A DNA stretch of 8,474 nt from Pasteurellaceae bacterium (GTDB lineage: Bacteria; Pseudomonadota; Gammaproteobacteria; Enterobacterales; Pasteurellaceae): NCBI GenBank assembly GCA_900756875.1, contig CAAELW010000157.1, positions 1 through 8,474 on the forward strand. The letters run 5' to 3'. Positions 1 through 5,939 of this stretch are shown piece by piece. Under the pieces are notes generated by a model. That model was not told the DNA's origin. It did no database searches and saw only the letters and a program-made list of their open reading frames with translations. The position numbers and the translations under genes are program-made. Numbering within the stretch: position 1 is the stretch's first letter; each line of letters starts with the position of its first letter.

Positions 1-1160
1 CCTGTGCTACCCATTTTCGCAATCTCTTGACCCGCTTTCACTTCTTGTTGATCGCTAACTAAGATCTTGTCGTTGTGCGCATAAGCACTTAAGAAATCAT
101 CATTATGTTTGATGATGATTAAGTTACCATAGCCTCGTAATGCGTTACCCGCATACACTACACGACCGCTCGCGGCAGCTTTAACTGCTTGGCCGCGAGA
201 ACCACTGATATCAATCCCTTTGTTACCACCATCAGAGTTAGAGAAGCCTTGGATCACATTACCTTGTGTTGGCCATTGCCATGCCACATTTGATGCAACT
301 GGAGCCACAACGTTCGCATTAATCGGTGTATCGTTCGTAGTAGTCTCCACTTGCGTTGTCGTTGTCACCGGTGTGCTCGGTGTATTGTTGGTAAACGCTG
401 GTGTTGATGCACCACCTGTTGCAACACCTGATTTAATTGGACCAATTACCGTACCATCAGAACCAATTTGAGTACCGTTTGCACCTGGTGTATAAGTCAC
501 TTCTGGCTCAGCAGGAGCTGCCGGTGCAGCTGGTGCCGTCGTTTTCACTGGTACAGTCGTGGTAACCGTTTTAGTTGAACAATTTGAAATTTTTAACGTT
601 TGGCCTACACTTAAGCTATAAGGCTCTTTCATATTGTTCATGCTTGCCAAATCTTTCACATCCATACCCGTCAAGTAAGCAATTAAGAACATGGTATCGC
701 CTTTGTTGACTTTATAGGTATTTCCTTTGTATGAACCTTTTTGAATTTGGCTGTAATCCGGTGCATTGGTATTTGGATTACGCGGCACGTTGATTGCGCC
801 AGAGCTGGTGCAATCAGAAACCGTTTTGGTTACGGTTTTAGTCTGTGGTTGAACTGGTGCAGGTGCTGGAGCAGGCGTTGGTTTAGGCTGTGCTGCAGCA
901 GGTTGCTGAACCGGTTGATAAGTTGGTTGGAAACTTGGTTGTGGTGTTTGAGTTCCCGTTGGCACGCTATTGCCCATGGTATTTGGCATCGTATTTTGTT
1001 GGATTTCTGGCTGCCATGTACCACTTGAATTATTATCAACAGGTTGCATTACACCCGGAGAGAGTGTGCCATCTACATTTTCAATTGGCGCAGGGCTATT
1101 TGAACTACAAGCCGTTAAAATAGCGATACTCACAGGGAGCAATAAAAACGATTTTTTCAT
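1..1160 (-). CDS. nlpD: NlpD/LppB-type murein hydrolase activator lipoprotein, C-terminus cut by window edge
   Basis: Outer-membrane lipoprotein of the NlpD family, which in E. coli activates the amidase AmiC at the division septum. 386 residues are visible and I read no stop, so only the last few tens are missing. Residues 1-18 are a lipoprotein signal ending in the lipobox LTAC, with Cys18 the lipidation site. Pro/Thr/Ala/Gln-rich linkers (about 50-148 and 192-290) flank one LysM peptidoglycan-binding domain (149-191, starting YKVNKGDTMF). An M23/LytM domain begins near Trp296 and runs to the edge. Where active M23 enzymes have His in HxGxD, this protein has Asn313 followed by KGID, with Asp317 kept. 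That is the degenerate, non-catalytic state known for NlpD. An AAGGA lies 7 bases before the ATG. It is last in the truD-surE-yqaA-lipoprotein run. The N-terminal 60 residues resemble the small lipoprotein just upstream. Confidence 0.95.
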   Translation of the reverse strand, partial: MKKSFLLLPVSIAILTACSSNSPAPIENVDGTLSPGVMQPVDNNSSGTWQPEIQQNTMPNTMGNSVPTGTQTPQPSFQPTYQPVQQPAAAQPKPTPAPAPAPVQPQTKTVTKTVSDCTSSGAINVPRNPNTNAPDYSQIQKGSYKGNTYKVNKGDTMFLIAYLTGMDVKDLASMNNMKEPYSLSVGQTLKISNCSTKTVTTTVPVKTTAPAAPAAPAEPEVTYTPGANGTQIGSDGTVIGPIKSGVATGGASTPAFTNNTPSTPVTTTTQVETTTNDTPINANVVAPVASNVAWQWPTQGNVIQGFSNSDGGNKGIDISGSRGQAVKAAASGRVVYAGNALRGYGNLIIIKHNDDFLSAYAHNDKILVSDQQEVKAGQEIAKMGST

Positions 1161-1273
1161 TTATTCTTCCTTTAACATTAAATTTATTTCATTTGATTTG
1201 GCATCGAATTCTTTTCAATTTCCGGCATAAAGCTACCACCGGCAACCGCTCCCGTTCCTTCTACAGGTTGCAT
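981..1273. repeat. Diverged direct duplication: nlpD N-terminal segment and small lipoprotein gene
   Basis: ATTTGGCATCG occurs at 981-991 and 1196-1206, and ACAGGTTGCAT at 1039-1049 and 1263-1273, in the same order and orientation. The offsets are 215 and 224 bases. The 9-base difference equals the three extra residues in the small protein between its MQPV and PEI motifs, so the reading frames match across the two copies. Confidence 0.65.
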
Positions 1274-1372
1274 AATACCATTAGGTAATGCATCGGGATC
1301 TTGTTTTTGTGGTTCTCCTGTACAAGCTGAAATCAGCAATGCACTCGAGATAATTAAGAGTAATTTATTCAT
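1184..1372 (-). CDS. Small lipoprotein resembling the NlpD N-terminus
   Basis: A 62-residue lipoprotein of unknown function. Signal peptide MNKLLLIISSALLISAC has the lipobox ISAC with Cys17 as lipidation site. The mature part is only about 46 residues and has no known domain. It shares the pattern G(I/V)MQPV...PEI..N.MPN.M with residues 37-64 or so of the neighbouring NlpD, so a partial duplication is likely (my inference). An in-frame ATG four codons earlier (1382-1384) exists, but the AGG lies directly against it. The inner ATG at 1370-1372 has AGGA 11 bases upstream, rather far but workable, and gives a cleaner signal peptide, so I chose it. The gap to yqaA is 16 bases and to nlpD 23 bases, so it is almost certainly co-transcribed. 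It could be an accessory partner of NlpD or a decaying duplicate. The lipoprotein call is firm, the role unknown. Confidence 0.82.
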   Translation of the reverse strand: MNKLLLIISSALLISACTGEPQKQDPDALPNGIMQPVEGTGAVAGGSFMPEIEKNSMPNQMK

Positions 1373-1388
1373 AAAAAAGGTCATCCTG

Positions 1389-1964
1389 TTATTTTAAAAT
1401 AAGATAAGCAATCACAGCCAGAGCAACCACACTCCAACCAATGATTTCAATAGATTTACGTAATTTCGCGGCGAATTTTTCTCCGCCCCATGCGGCGAGT
1501 TTTGCCACTAAAATAAAACGAGCAAAACGCGACACAAACGCAGTAATCACAAAGGGGATAAATGCCATTTGCATCACACCGGCACAAATCGTGAAAACTT
1601 TATAAGGAATTGGGCTAAAACCGGCAACAAAGACCACTAAAATGCCCCATTCTTTAAACCACGCCATGGCCTGTTCCCAAGCTGCTTGGTAGCCCCATTG
1701 TTGAATATAACTTTGAACCCAATCAAAGGCATAGTAACCAATCGCATAACCAATCATTCCACCGACAACCGAAGCAATCGTGGTGTAAAGCGCAAAACGA
1801 AATGCACTTTTCGGTTTTGACATTGACATCGGAATCAACATTACATCGGGTGGAATTGGAAAGAAAATGGCCTCAATAAAACTTACAAAGGATAACCAAA
1901 ACACGGCAAAGCGATGTTTTGACCATTGCATTGTTTTATCATACATCGCACCAAAAATATTCAT
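1389..1964 (-). CDS. yqaA: YqaA-type DedA-like (SNARE-associated/VTT) inner-membrane protein
   Basis: A 191-residue integral membrane protein of the YqaA branch of the DedA/VTT superfamily. DedA proteins are linked to membrane lipid homeostasis (undecaprenyl-phosphate or phospholipid transport) and envelope integrity. The substrate of YqaA itself is not established. Visible features are hydrophobic segments near residues 20-46, 57-80, 107-134, 136-156 and 174-190. The re-entrant-type motif FIEAIFFPIPPD holds acidic Glu31 and Asp40, and a second motif, GFSPIPYKVFTICAG (115-129), is followed by SRFAR (145-149). The acidic and Arg residues match the charged positions known to matter in E. coli DedA proteins, by analogy. 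An AAAGGA lies 7 bases before the ATG. It sits 51 bases after surE, in the place where E. coli has pcm, and 16 bases before the small lipoprotein gene. Confidence 0.9.
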   Translation of the reverse strand: MNIFGAMYDKTMQWSKHRFAVFWLSFVSFIEAIFFPIPPDVMLIPMSMSKPKSAFRFALYTTIASVVGGMIGYAIGYYAFDWVQSYIQQWGYQAAWEQAMAWFKEWGILVVFVAGFSPIPYKVFTICAGVMQMAFIPFVITAFVSRFARFILVAKLAAWGGEKFAAKLRKSIEIIGWSVVALAVIAYLILK

Positions 1965-2015
1965 TCACTTATCCTTTATTGCTTCAATAGGGAAAATTCG
2001 TTTCAAAACGGCACA

Positions 2016-2756
2016 TTATTCACTTTCCAGCCAAGCTTGTAAAGCAGCAATTGACTGATGAGCAGTAAGATCGGCTTGAATTGGCGTAATGGCAACATAA
2101 CCATTTTTTACCGCATGGAAATCTGTACCTTCACCATCATATTCTGGCAAGCCTGACGGACCAATCCAATAGATATGTTCGCCACGAGGATCTTCTTGTT
2201 TAATCACTTCAGCTGCAGATGTGCGATAGCCTAAATGACACACCTTAATGCCTTTAAGTTCTTCGTAAGGTAAATCTGGTACATTGATATTGATCACTTC
2301 GCGTTTATTCAATAATTGAGGATGTAATTTGGGAATCAAATCACACACTACTCGAGCCGCTGTTTCATAATGCAGACGACCATCTAAAGAGACGGCAATG
2401 GCTGGCAATCCTAAATGGCGACCTTCTAATGCGGCAGCCAAGGTACCGGAATAAATCGTATCATCCCCCATATTACAACCTGCGTTAATACCAGACACCA
2501 CAAGATCCACTTGGCCAGATAAAAAACCGTTTAATGCCAAATGCACACAATCAGCCGGTGTGCCATTGACACAATAATCACCACTGTCTAAATGACGAGG
2601 GCGAAGTGGTTCAACAAGCGTTAATGAGCTTGATGCCGCGCTGCGATTACGATCCGGCGCAACGATCACCACATCGGCAATTTTTCGTAATTCTTTTGCT
2701 AAAACTTGAATCCCTTCGGCGTGAAAACCGTCATCATTGCTGACTAAAATTCGCAT
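2016..2756 (-). CDS. surE: 5'/3'-nucleotidase SurE
   Basis: Divalent-metal-dependent nucleoside monophosphate phosphatase (5'/3'-nucleotidase, with exopolyphosphatase activity reported in E. coli), cytosolic. The protein is 246 residues, close to the usual length. It opens with [10 protein letters not shown], where Asp8 and Asp9 are metal ligands. Ser39 lies in [10 protein letters not shown], and Asn91 in the VSGINAG motif completes the family's metal site. [11 protein letters not shown] (65-75) and [11 protein letters not shown] (102-112) are further family signatures. The start is fixed by the first codon of the motif and by coupling: its ATG shares one base with the truD stop (TAATG). The truD-surE pairing is conserved in E. 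coli. The small inverted repeat in the 51 bases after it is too short to call a terminator. Confidence 0.97.
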   Translation of the reverse strand: MRILVSNDDGFHAEGIQVLAKELRKIADVVIVAPDRNRSAASSSLTLVEPLRPRHLDSGDYCVNGTPADCVHLALNGFLSGQVDLVVSGINAGCNMGDDTIYSGTLAAALEGRHLGLPAIAVSLDGRLHYETAARVVCDLIPKLHPQLLNKREVININVPDLPYEELKGIKVCHLGYRTSAAEVIKQEDPRGEHIYWIGPSGLPEYDGEGTDFHAVKNGYVAITPIQADLTAHQSIAALQAWLESE

Positions 2757-3778
2757 TATTCTTCTTCCTTAATATTCACTAACTCTCGCACCAATGCAGT
2801 CGCATAACTCCCTGCCGGCAAATAAAATGAGAGCTTTAATCCTTCTTCAACAAACACCCATTGGAAATCTTTTGCTTGCATTAATAAAGGGCGGCGAGCG
2901 GCTTTCATTCTTTCTTGTTTCATTAATTCTTGGAAAACTTGATGTTCTAAAACCACTTGATTTTCAACCGCACTTGCAGATAAATTTTCTTCTCCTATTA
3001 AAGGTGCAGTGAGCAAAATATCTTGTTCGTTCAAACGTTGCTGTAAAACCGTTAAATCTTCATTTTCATCGGCCTTAAACCAACTGTGCGATCCGTTTAA
3101 TTGCACAATATCGTCTCTTAGAACCTGATCTGCCACATTTTGTTCAATTCGTTCAGCCACAACTAAATTAAAAATTTCACTGCGAGCTGCTGAAAGGTAA
3201 AAACTGCGTTTTTTACGATCTTTGACCTTAATCTCCCCTTTCGCCCAACGAATCGCTTGAGTCAGATTATGGCCATCACGACCAAAACGTTGTTCGGTGA
3301 AATAGTTAGGAAAACCGTATTTCGCCACAAAATTTAAGCGCTCATTTAATTCGTCACTTTCTTTTGCACCACGCAATAAAATCTCAAAAGCATTCCCTTG
3401 AAGACTGCCCGTGCGAATTTTGCGATTGTGGCGAGTGACTTCTAAAATCTCGACACCTTCCAATTGAAATTGACTAAAATCAGGCGTTTCCTTACCTGGC
3501 ATTTGCAAACAAAACCATTGTTCTGTGATGCCATGACGATCTTTCAAACCTGCATACCCCATATTTCGATCAGAAATACCTGCAAACTTGGCAAGTTTTT
3601 CGCCCACAAACAACGTATTACAATCCGTTTTACGGATTTTTACTGCCACAAATTCGCCTTCGCCTGACATTTCATAGCCCAGATCTTCTTTCACAATAAA
3701 ATCAACGAACTCTTGCTTCAAAAGTGCGGTTGTTTTTGGCGGTGTTTTTAAGGTGAAATAAGGGAGATGTTTGACCAT
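2756..3778 (-). CDS. truD: tRNA pseudouridine(13) synthase TruD
   Basis: Converts uridine 13 of tRNA-Glu to pseudouridine. The 340-residue length is close to E. coli TruD (about 349). The catalytic Asp is Asp80 in [10 protein letters not shown], at the same residue number as in E. coli, which supports the chosen start. Other TruD signatures are GEGEFVAV (39-46), [40 protein letters not shown] and the C-terminal WLPAGS-like block, here [16 protein letters not shown]. It heads the minus-strand run and is translationally coupled to surE. The ATG is preceded only by an A-rich stretch, with no recognisable Shine-Dalgarno, unlike every other gene here. The 5' leader is structured. Two uptake sequences lie inside the gene, read as Ser-Ala-Val and Thr-Ala-Leu, both neutral tripeptides. 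Confidence 0.96.
   Translation of the reverse strand: MVKHLPYFTLKTPPKTTALLKQEFVDFIVKEDLGYEMSGEGEFVAVKIRKTDCNTLFVGEKLAKFAGISDRNMGYAGLKDRHGITEQWFCLQMPGKETPDFSQFQLEGVEILEVTRHNRKIRTGSLQGNAFEILLRGAKESDELNERLNFVAKYGFPNYFTEQRFGRDGHNLTQAIRWAKGEIKVKDRKKRSFYLSAARSEIFNLVVAERIEQNVADQVLRDDIVQLNGSHSWFKADENEDLTVLQQRLNEQDILLTAPLIGEENLSASAVENQVVLEHQVFQELMKQERMKAARRPLLMQAKDFQWVFVEEGLKLSFYLPAGSYATALVRELVNIKEEE
2967..2975 (-). repeat. DNA uptake signal sequence, inside truD
   Basis: ACCGCACTT on the plus strand, so AAGTGCGGT on the minus strand. Read in the truD frame it encodes Ser-Ala-Val. Exact 9-base core of the H. influenzae type. Confidence 0.9.
3723..3731 (+). repeat. DNA uptake signal sequence, near the truD start
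   Basis: Exact AAGTGCGGT on the plus strand. On the coding (minus) strand it falls in the Thr-Thr-Ala-Leu-Leu segment at TruD residues 16-20, a variable stretch of the protein. Confidence 0.9.
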
Positions 3779-3790
3779 TTTTTTTTCGTT

Positions 3791-3846
3791 CTAAAATAAG
3801 AAAGCCCAACTTTTTTCGCTGCAATAAATAGCGTGATCAGCTGGGC
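3791..3846 (-). ncRNA. Structured truD leader: candidate attenuator or small-RNA terminator
   Basis: On the minus strand an outer stem pairs GCCCAGC (3846-3840) with GTTGGGC (3810-3804): seven pairs including one G-U. Inside it, CGCT (3833-3830) pairs with AGCG (3820-3817) around a 9-base loop. The internal loop has TGATCA on one side and six A on the other. The 3' arm runs straight into a T-rich tract, TTTCTTATTTT. Read on the plus strand the outer stem has an A-C mismatch, so the minus strand is the favoured transcript. It lies about 20 bases after the predicted truD start site and ends about 12 bases before the ATG. This is an intrinsic-terminator shape inside a leader. I do not recognise a known riboswitch or RNA family. 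A simple upstream terminator is the main alternative, but there is no upstream minus-strand gene in the divergent gap for it to terminate. Confidence 0.5.
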
Positions 3847-3873
3847 ATGTTAAGCACAATTTATTCGCGCAGA

Positions 3874-3902
3874 ATTTTAACCTTTCCGCCCCCTCAAGGC
3901 AA
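3874..3902 (-). promoter_or_regulatory. Predicted sigma-70 promoter of the truD operon, GC-rich discriminator
   Basis: On the minus strand there is a -35 TTGCCT (3902-3897, 4 of 6 to consensus), a 17-base spacer and a -10 TAAAAT (3879-3874, 5 of 6). Start of transcription is expected near 3867, giving a leader of about 89 bases. The bases after the -10 read TCTGCGCG, a GC-rich discriminator like those of stringently controlled stable-RNA promoters. Promoter prediction by eye only. Confidence 0.5.
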
Positions 3903-3925
3903 ACTGAAATGAGAATAAATTTTTA

Positions 3926-3954
3926 GCGACATTTTCATCTTTATCCCCTACAAT
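3926..3954 (+). promoter_or_regulatory. Predicted sigma-70 promoter of rraB
   Basis: A -35 GCGACA (3926-3931, 4 of 6 to consensus), a 17-base spacer and a -10 TACAAT (3949-3954, 5 of 6). Start near 3961 gives a leader of about 26 bases. An uptake sequence (3956-3964) sits on the start region. The gene has AAAGGA at 3974-3979, seven bases before its ATG. Confidence 0.5.
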
Positions 3955-3955
3955 G

Positions 3956-3964
3956 ACCGCACTT
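3956..3964 (-). repeat. DNA uptake signal sequence, rraB leader
   Basis: ACCGCACTT on the plus strand, followed by a T-rich flank, between the predicted -10 and the ribosome site of rraB. Confidence 0.9.
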
Positions 3965-3986
3965 TTTCTGACAAAAGGAATGCCTT

Positions 3987-4415
3987 ATGACGAACTTTAA
4001 CGAACTTCAAGAAGAAACCCGTGAAATCATTACGGATTTATTAAATGACGGCAGCGATCCGGATGCGCTTTATATTATCGAACATCACATCGCCCATTAT
4101 GATTTTGATATCTTAGAAAAAATTGCCGTGGATGCTTTCAAAGCAGGCTATGAAGTGTCAGAAGCAGAAGAATTCGAAGATGAAAATGGCAAGGTCATTT
4201 TCTGTTTTGACATCATCAGCGAAGTGGAATTAAAACCCGAAATTATCGATGCACAACAAAAAGAAATTTTGCCATTAGTGGAAAAATACAAAGGCATTTA
4301 TGATGGCTGGGGCACGTATTTTGAAGATCCGAATGCAGAGGACGATGAATACGGCGATGACGGCGAATTTTTTGACGATGAAGATGTCGAAGATGACAAT
4401 GAACGTTTACATTAA
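3987..4415 (+). CDS. rraB: Ribonuclease E inhibitor RraB
   Basis: Cytosolic protein inhibitor of RNase E that, in E. coli, binds the degradosome scaffold region and shifts mRNA decay. It has 142 residues, against about 138 in E. coli. Diagnostic blocks are [23 protein letters not shown] (residues 12-34 or so), [21 protein letters not shown] and [20 protein letters not shown]. The last 30 residues are strongly acidic (runs of Asp and Glu), as is usual in this family. The start follows a good AAAGGA with seven-base spacing. It has its own promoter, diverges from truD, and is followed at once by a terminator, so it is probably mostly a single-gene transcript. Confidence 0.95.
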   Translation: MTNFNELQEETREIITDLLNDGSDPDALYIIEHHIAHYDFDILEKIAVDAFKAGYEVSEAEEFEDENGKVIFCFDIISEVELKPEIIDAQQKEILPLVEKYKGIYDGWGTYFEDPNAEDDEYGDDGEFFDDEDVEDDNERLH

Positions 4416-4423
4416 TAATAACA

Positions 4424-4452
4424 AAGGGCGTGTTAAATCGCCCTTAATTTTT
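4424..4452 (+). terminator. Intrinsic terminator after rraB
   Basis: Stem AAGGGCG (4424-4430) pairs perfectly with CGCCCTT (4439-4445) around an 8-base loop, followed by AATTTTT. It starts nine bases after the rraB stop. Only 25 bases separate its end from the next ATG and I see no good promoter there, so the next gene may depend on read-through. Confidence 0.85.
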
Positions 4453-4477
4453 ATCTTACCCAAATAGGAATGAAACA

Positions 4478-5191
4478 ATGAAACTCAAAGCACTTTCTTT
4501 GGCATTACTTGCCTTGCCTATCACTTCTTTTGCTGCAGAACCCGTATCTCATCAGCCAACGGATGTCAGCTTTAGTGTTGAAGCAGAAAAAGAAGTAGAA
4601 CGTGATTTATTGCAAGTCTCCCTTTTTTACCAAGCGGAAGGCAATGATTTATCCGCGCTCAATAAAACCATGGCGGAAAAAATGAATAAAGCCATTGAGT
4701 TGGCAAAAGCACAAAGTGCGGTTGAAATTAAAGACAATTCTCGTAATACCTGGATTCGCTATGATAATAAAGGCAAACAGCAAGGCTGGATTGCGCGTGC
4801 AGAATTAACCTTAGAAAGTAAAGATTCTCAAGTGTTATCAACATTAGTGCATGAATTAGATGGCGTATTAGCCATTGATCGCGTAAGCGCGTCTGTTTCA
4901 CGTGATAAATTAAATAGCTTAGAAAAAGAATTAACCAAAGAAGCTTTAGCGAAAGTTAAAGATAAAGCCCTATTAATTCAAGAATCTTTGCAGATGAAAG
5001 GTTATCACACACAAAGCCTTGAGGTGTCTTCTGCCAATGATTCAGCGAATGATTTCCGCCCTTATGCTGCAGGGGCAATGATGGCAAAAAGTTTCTCTTA
5101 CTCAGATGAAAAGGATGAAACTTACACTCAAAGTGGCAAAGAGAAAATTAAAGTCAGTGTCAATGCGCGAATTGCATTGCTTAAAGAATAA
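4478..5191 (+). CDS. Periplasmic SIMPL-domain (DUF541, YggE-like) protein
   Basis: A 237-residue exported protein. The N-terminal 19 residues (MKLKALSLALLALPITSFA, then AEP) are a Sec signal peptide with a SFA cleavage site. No lipobox is present, so it is probably soluble in the periplasm. The remainder is a SIMPL/DUF541 domain: an opening strand VSFSVEAEKEVERDLLQVSL, a helix with ALNKTMAEKMNKAIELA, a central strand pair ending GWIARAELTLES, a long Lys/Glu-rich helix near 145-175, and a closing strand KIKVSVNARIALL. Members include E. coli YggE, tied to oxidative stress, and periplasmic immunogenic proteins of pathogens. No biochemical activity is established. AGGAA at 4466-4470 lies seven bases before the ATG. 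It sits behind the rraB terminator and 44 bases before slyD. An uptake sequence inside encodes Ser-Ala-Val. Confidence 0.88.
   Translation: MKLKALSLALLALPITSFAAEPVSHQPTDVSFSVEAEKEVERDLLQVSLFYQAEGNDLSALNKTMAEKMNKAIELAKAQSAVEIKDNSRNTWIRYDNKGKQQGWIARAELTLESKDSQVLSTLVHELDGVLAIDRVSASVSRDKLNSLEKELTKEALAKVKDKALLIQESLQMKGYHTQSLEVSSANDSANDFRPYAAGAMMAKSFSYSDEKDETYTQSGKEKIKVSVNARIALLKE
4714..4722 (+). repeat. DNA uptake signal sequence, inside the SIMPL gene
   Basis: Exact AAGTGCGGT, encoding Ser-Ala-Val in the SIMPL protein frame. Confidence 0.9.
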
Positions 5192-5204
5192 TTTTCTATA
5201 CAAT
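5177..5204 (+). promoter_or_regulatory. Possible slyD promoter
   Basis: A -35 TTGCTT (5177-5182, 3 of 6 to consensus), a 16-base spacer and a -10 TACAAT (5199-5204, 5 of 6), overlapping the end of the preceding gene. Start near 5211 would leave the upstream in-frame ATG (5203) outside the message, favouring the start at 5236. Weak -35. Confidence 0.35.
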
Positions 5205-5235
5205 GAATGACGATTTTTTTAATAAGGAAAACAAT

Positions 5236-5874
5236 ATGAAAGTAGCAAAAAATACGGTTGTGAGTATCGCTTACCAAGTACGTACTCAAGACGGTGTATT
5301 AGTTGATGAAGCACCAGCAAATCAACCATTAGAATATTTACAAGGCCATAATAACTTAATCATTGGTCTTGAAAATGCCTTAGAAGGTAAAGAAGTTGGC
5401 GACAAATTTGAAGTGCGTGTTCAACCAGAAGAAGGCTACGGCGAATACAATGAAAATATGGTTCAACGTGTACCAAAAGATGTATTCCAAGGCGTTGATG
5501 AAGTGGTGGTTGGTATGCGTTTCTTAGCAGATACAGACATCGGCCCTGTTCCTGTTGTGATCACTGAAGTGGATGGCGATGAAGTGGTGGTTGATGGTAA
5601 CCACATGTTAGCGGGTCAAGAATTACACTTCACTGTGGAAGTTGTTGGCACTCGTGAAGCAACATTAGAAGAAATTGCTCACGGTCACGTGCATGGTGAA
5701 CACGATCATCACCATCATCACGATGATGAAGGTGGTCACGGCTGCGGTTGTGGTGGTCACGGTCATCATCACCATGATCACGATCATGGACACGGCGGTT
5801 GCTGTGGCGGTGGTCATAAACACGATCATGATCACGGACACGGTCATGGTGGCTGTGGTTGTGGCGGTCACTAA
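5236..5874 (+). CDS. slyD: FKBP-type peptidyl-prolyl isomerase and metallochaperone SlyD
   Basis: Cytosolic prolyl cis-trans isomerase and chaperone that also supplies nickel to hydrogenase and urease maturation in other bacteria. It has 212 residues, against about 196 in E. coli. I start it at MKVAKNTVVSIAYQV, with AAGGA seven bases upstream, and reject an in-frame ATG 33 bases earlier that has no ribosome site and would lengthen the conserved N-terminus. The FKBP core occupies about 1-70 and 130-148 (LVDEAPANQPLEYLQGHNNLI, VVDGNHMLAGQ). The insert-in-flap chaperone domain lies between them. The tail, residues 149-212, is almost entirely metal-binding: 25 His and 6 Cys in 64 residues, in alternating His/Asp and Gly/Cys blocks (GCGCGG, GGCCGGG, GGCGCGG). 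It is longer than the E. coli tail. A bidirectional terminator follows. Confidence 0.97.
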   Translation: MKVAKNTVVSIAYQVRTQDGVLVDEAPANQPLEYLQGHNNLIIGLENALEGKEVGDKFEVRVQPEEGYGEYNENMVQRVPKDVFQGVDEVVVGMRFLADTDIGPVPVVITEVDGDEVVVDGNHMLAGQELHFTVEVVGTREATLEEIAHGHVHGEHDHHHHHDDEGGHGCGCGGHGHHHHDHDHGHGGCCGGGHKHDHDHGHGHGGCGCGGH

Positions 5875-5894
5875 TCTTCGTTTAGAAATAAAAA

Positions 5895-5903
5895 AAGTGC
5901 GGT
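5895..5903 (+). repeat. DNA uptake signal sequence, left arm of terminator
   Basis: Exact AAGTGCGGT, forming the left arm of the slyD/hslU terminator hairpin. Confidence 0.95.
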
Positions 5904-5911
5904 TAAAAATA

Positions 5912-5920
5912 ACCGCACTT
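5912..5920 (-). repeat. DNA uptake signal sequence, right arm of terminator
   Basis: Exact ACCGCACTT, forming the right arm of the slyD/hslU terminator hairpin. Confidence 0.95.
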
Positions 5921-5939
5921 TTTCTTTATCCAAATTTCA

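Larger units (their letters stand above)
5892..5923. terminator. Bidirectional terminator made of two inverted uptake sequences
   Basis: A perfect 13-base-pair inverted repeat: 5892-5904 pairs with 5911-5923 around the 6-base loop AAAAAT. Each arm contains one uptake sequence. The A run on one side and T run on the other give a T-tract in both directions, so it can end slyD (18 bases after its stop) and hslU (17 bases after its stop on the other strand). Use of paired uptake sequences as terminators is well known in Haemophilus. Confidence 0.92.

Noticed and set aside
220..1230. Plus-strand reading frames over the nlpD region
   Set aside because: The minus strand carries one unbroken 386-residue frame with lipobox, LysM and M23 domains. 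The plus-strand frames have no recognisable domains or ribosome sites.
1373..1384. Upstream ATG for the small lipoprotein (MTFFMNK...)
   Set aside because: The AGG lies directly against this ATG with no spacing. The inner Met gives a standard lipoprotein signal.
1999..2010. Small inverted repeat CGTTT/AAACG between surE and yqaA
   Set aside because: Five pairs with a two-base loop and no T-tract, so not a believable terminator.
2003..2014. Uptake-like sequence between surE and yqaA
   Set aside because: On the minus strand it differs from the 9-base core at two positions, so I do not count it.
3847..3960. Possible tRNA or known riboswitch in the truD/rraB gap
   Set aside because: No cloverleaf, no acceptor pairing with CCA and no recognisable aptamer core. 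Only the hairpin described as the leader structure was supported.
5203..5235. In-frame upstream ATG that would lengthen SlyD by 11 residues
   Set aside because: No ribosome site before it. The start at 5236 has AAGGA at seven bases and matches the conserved family N-terminus.
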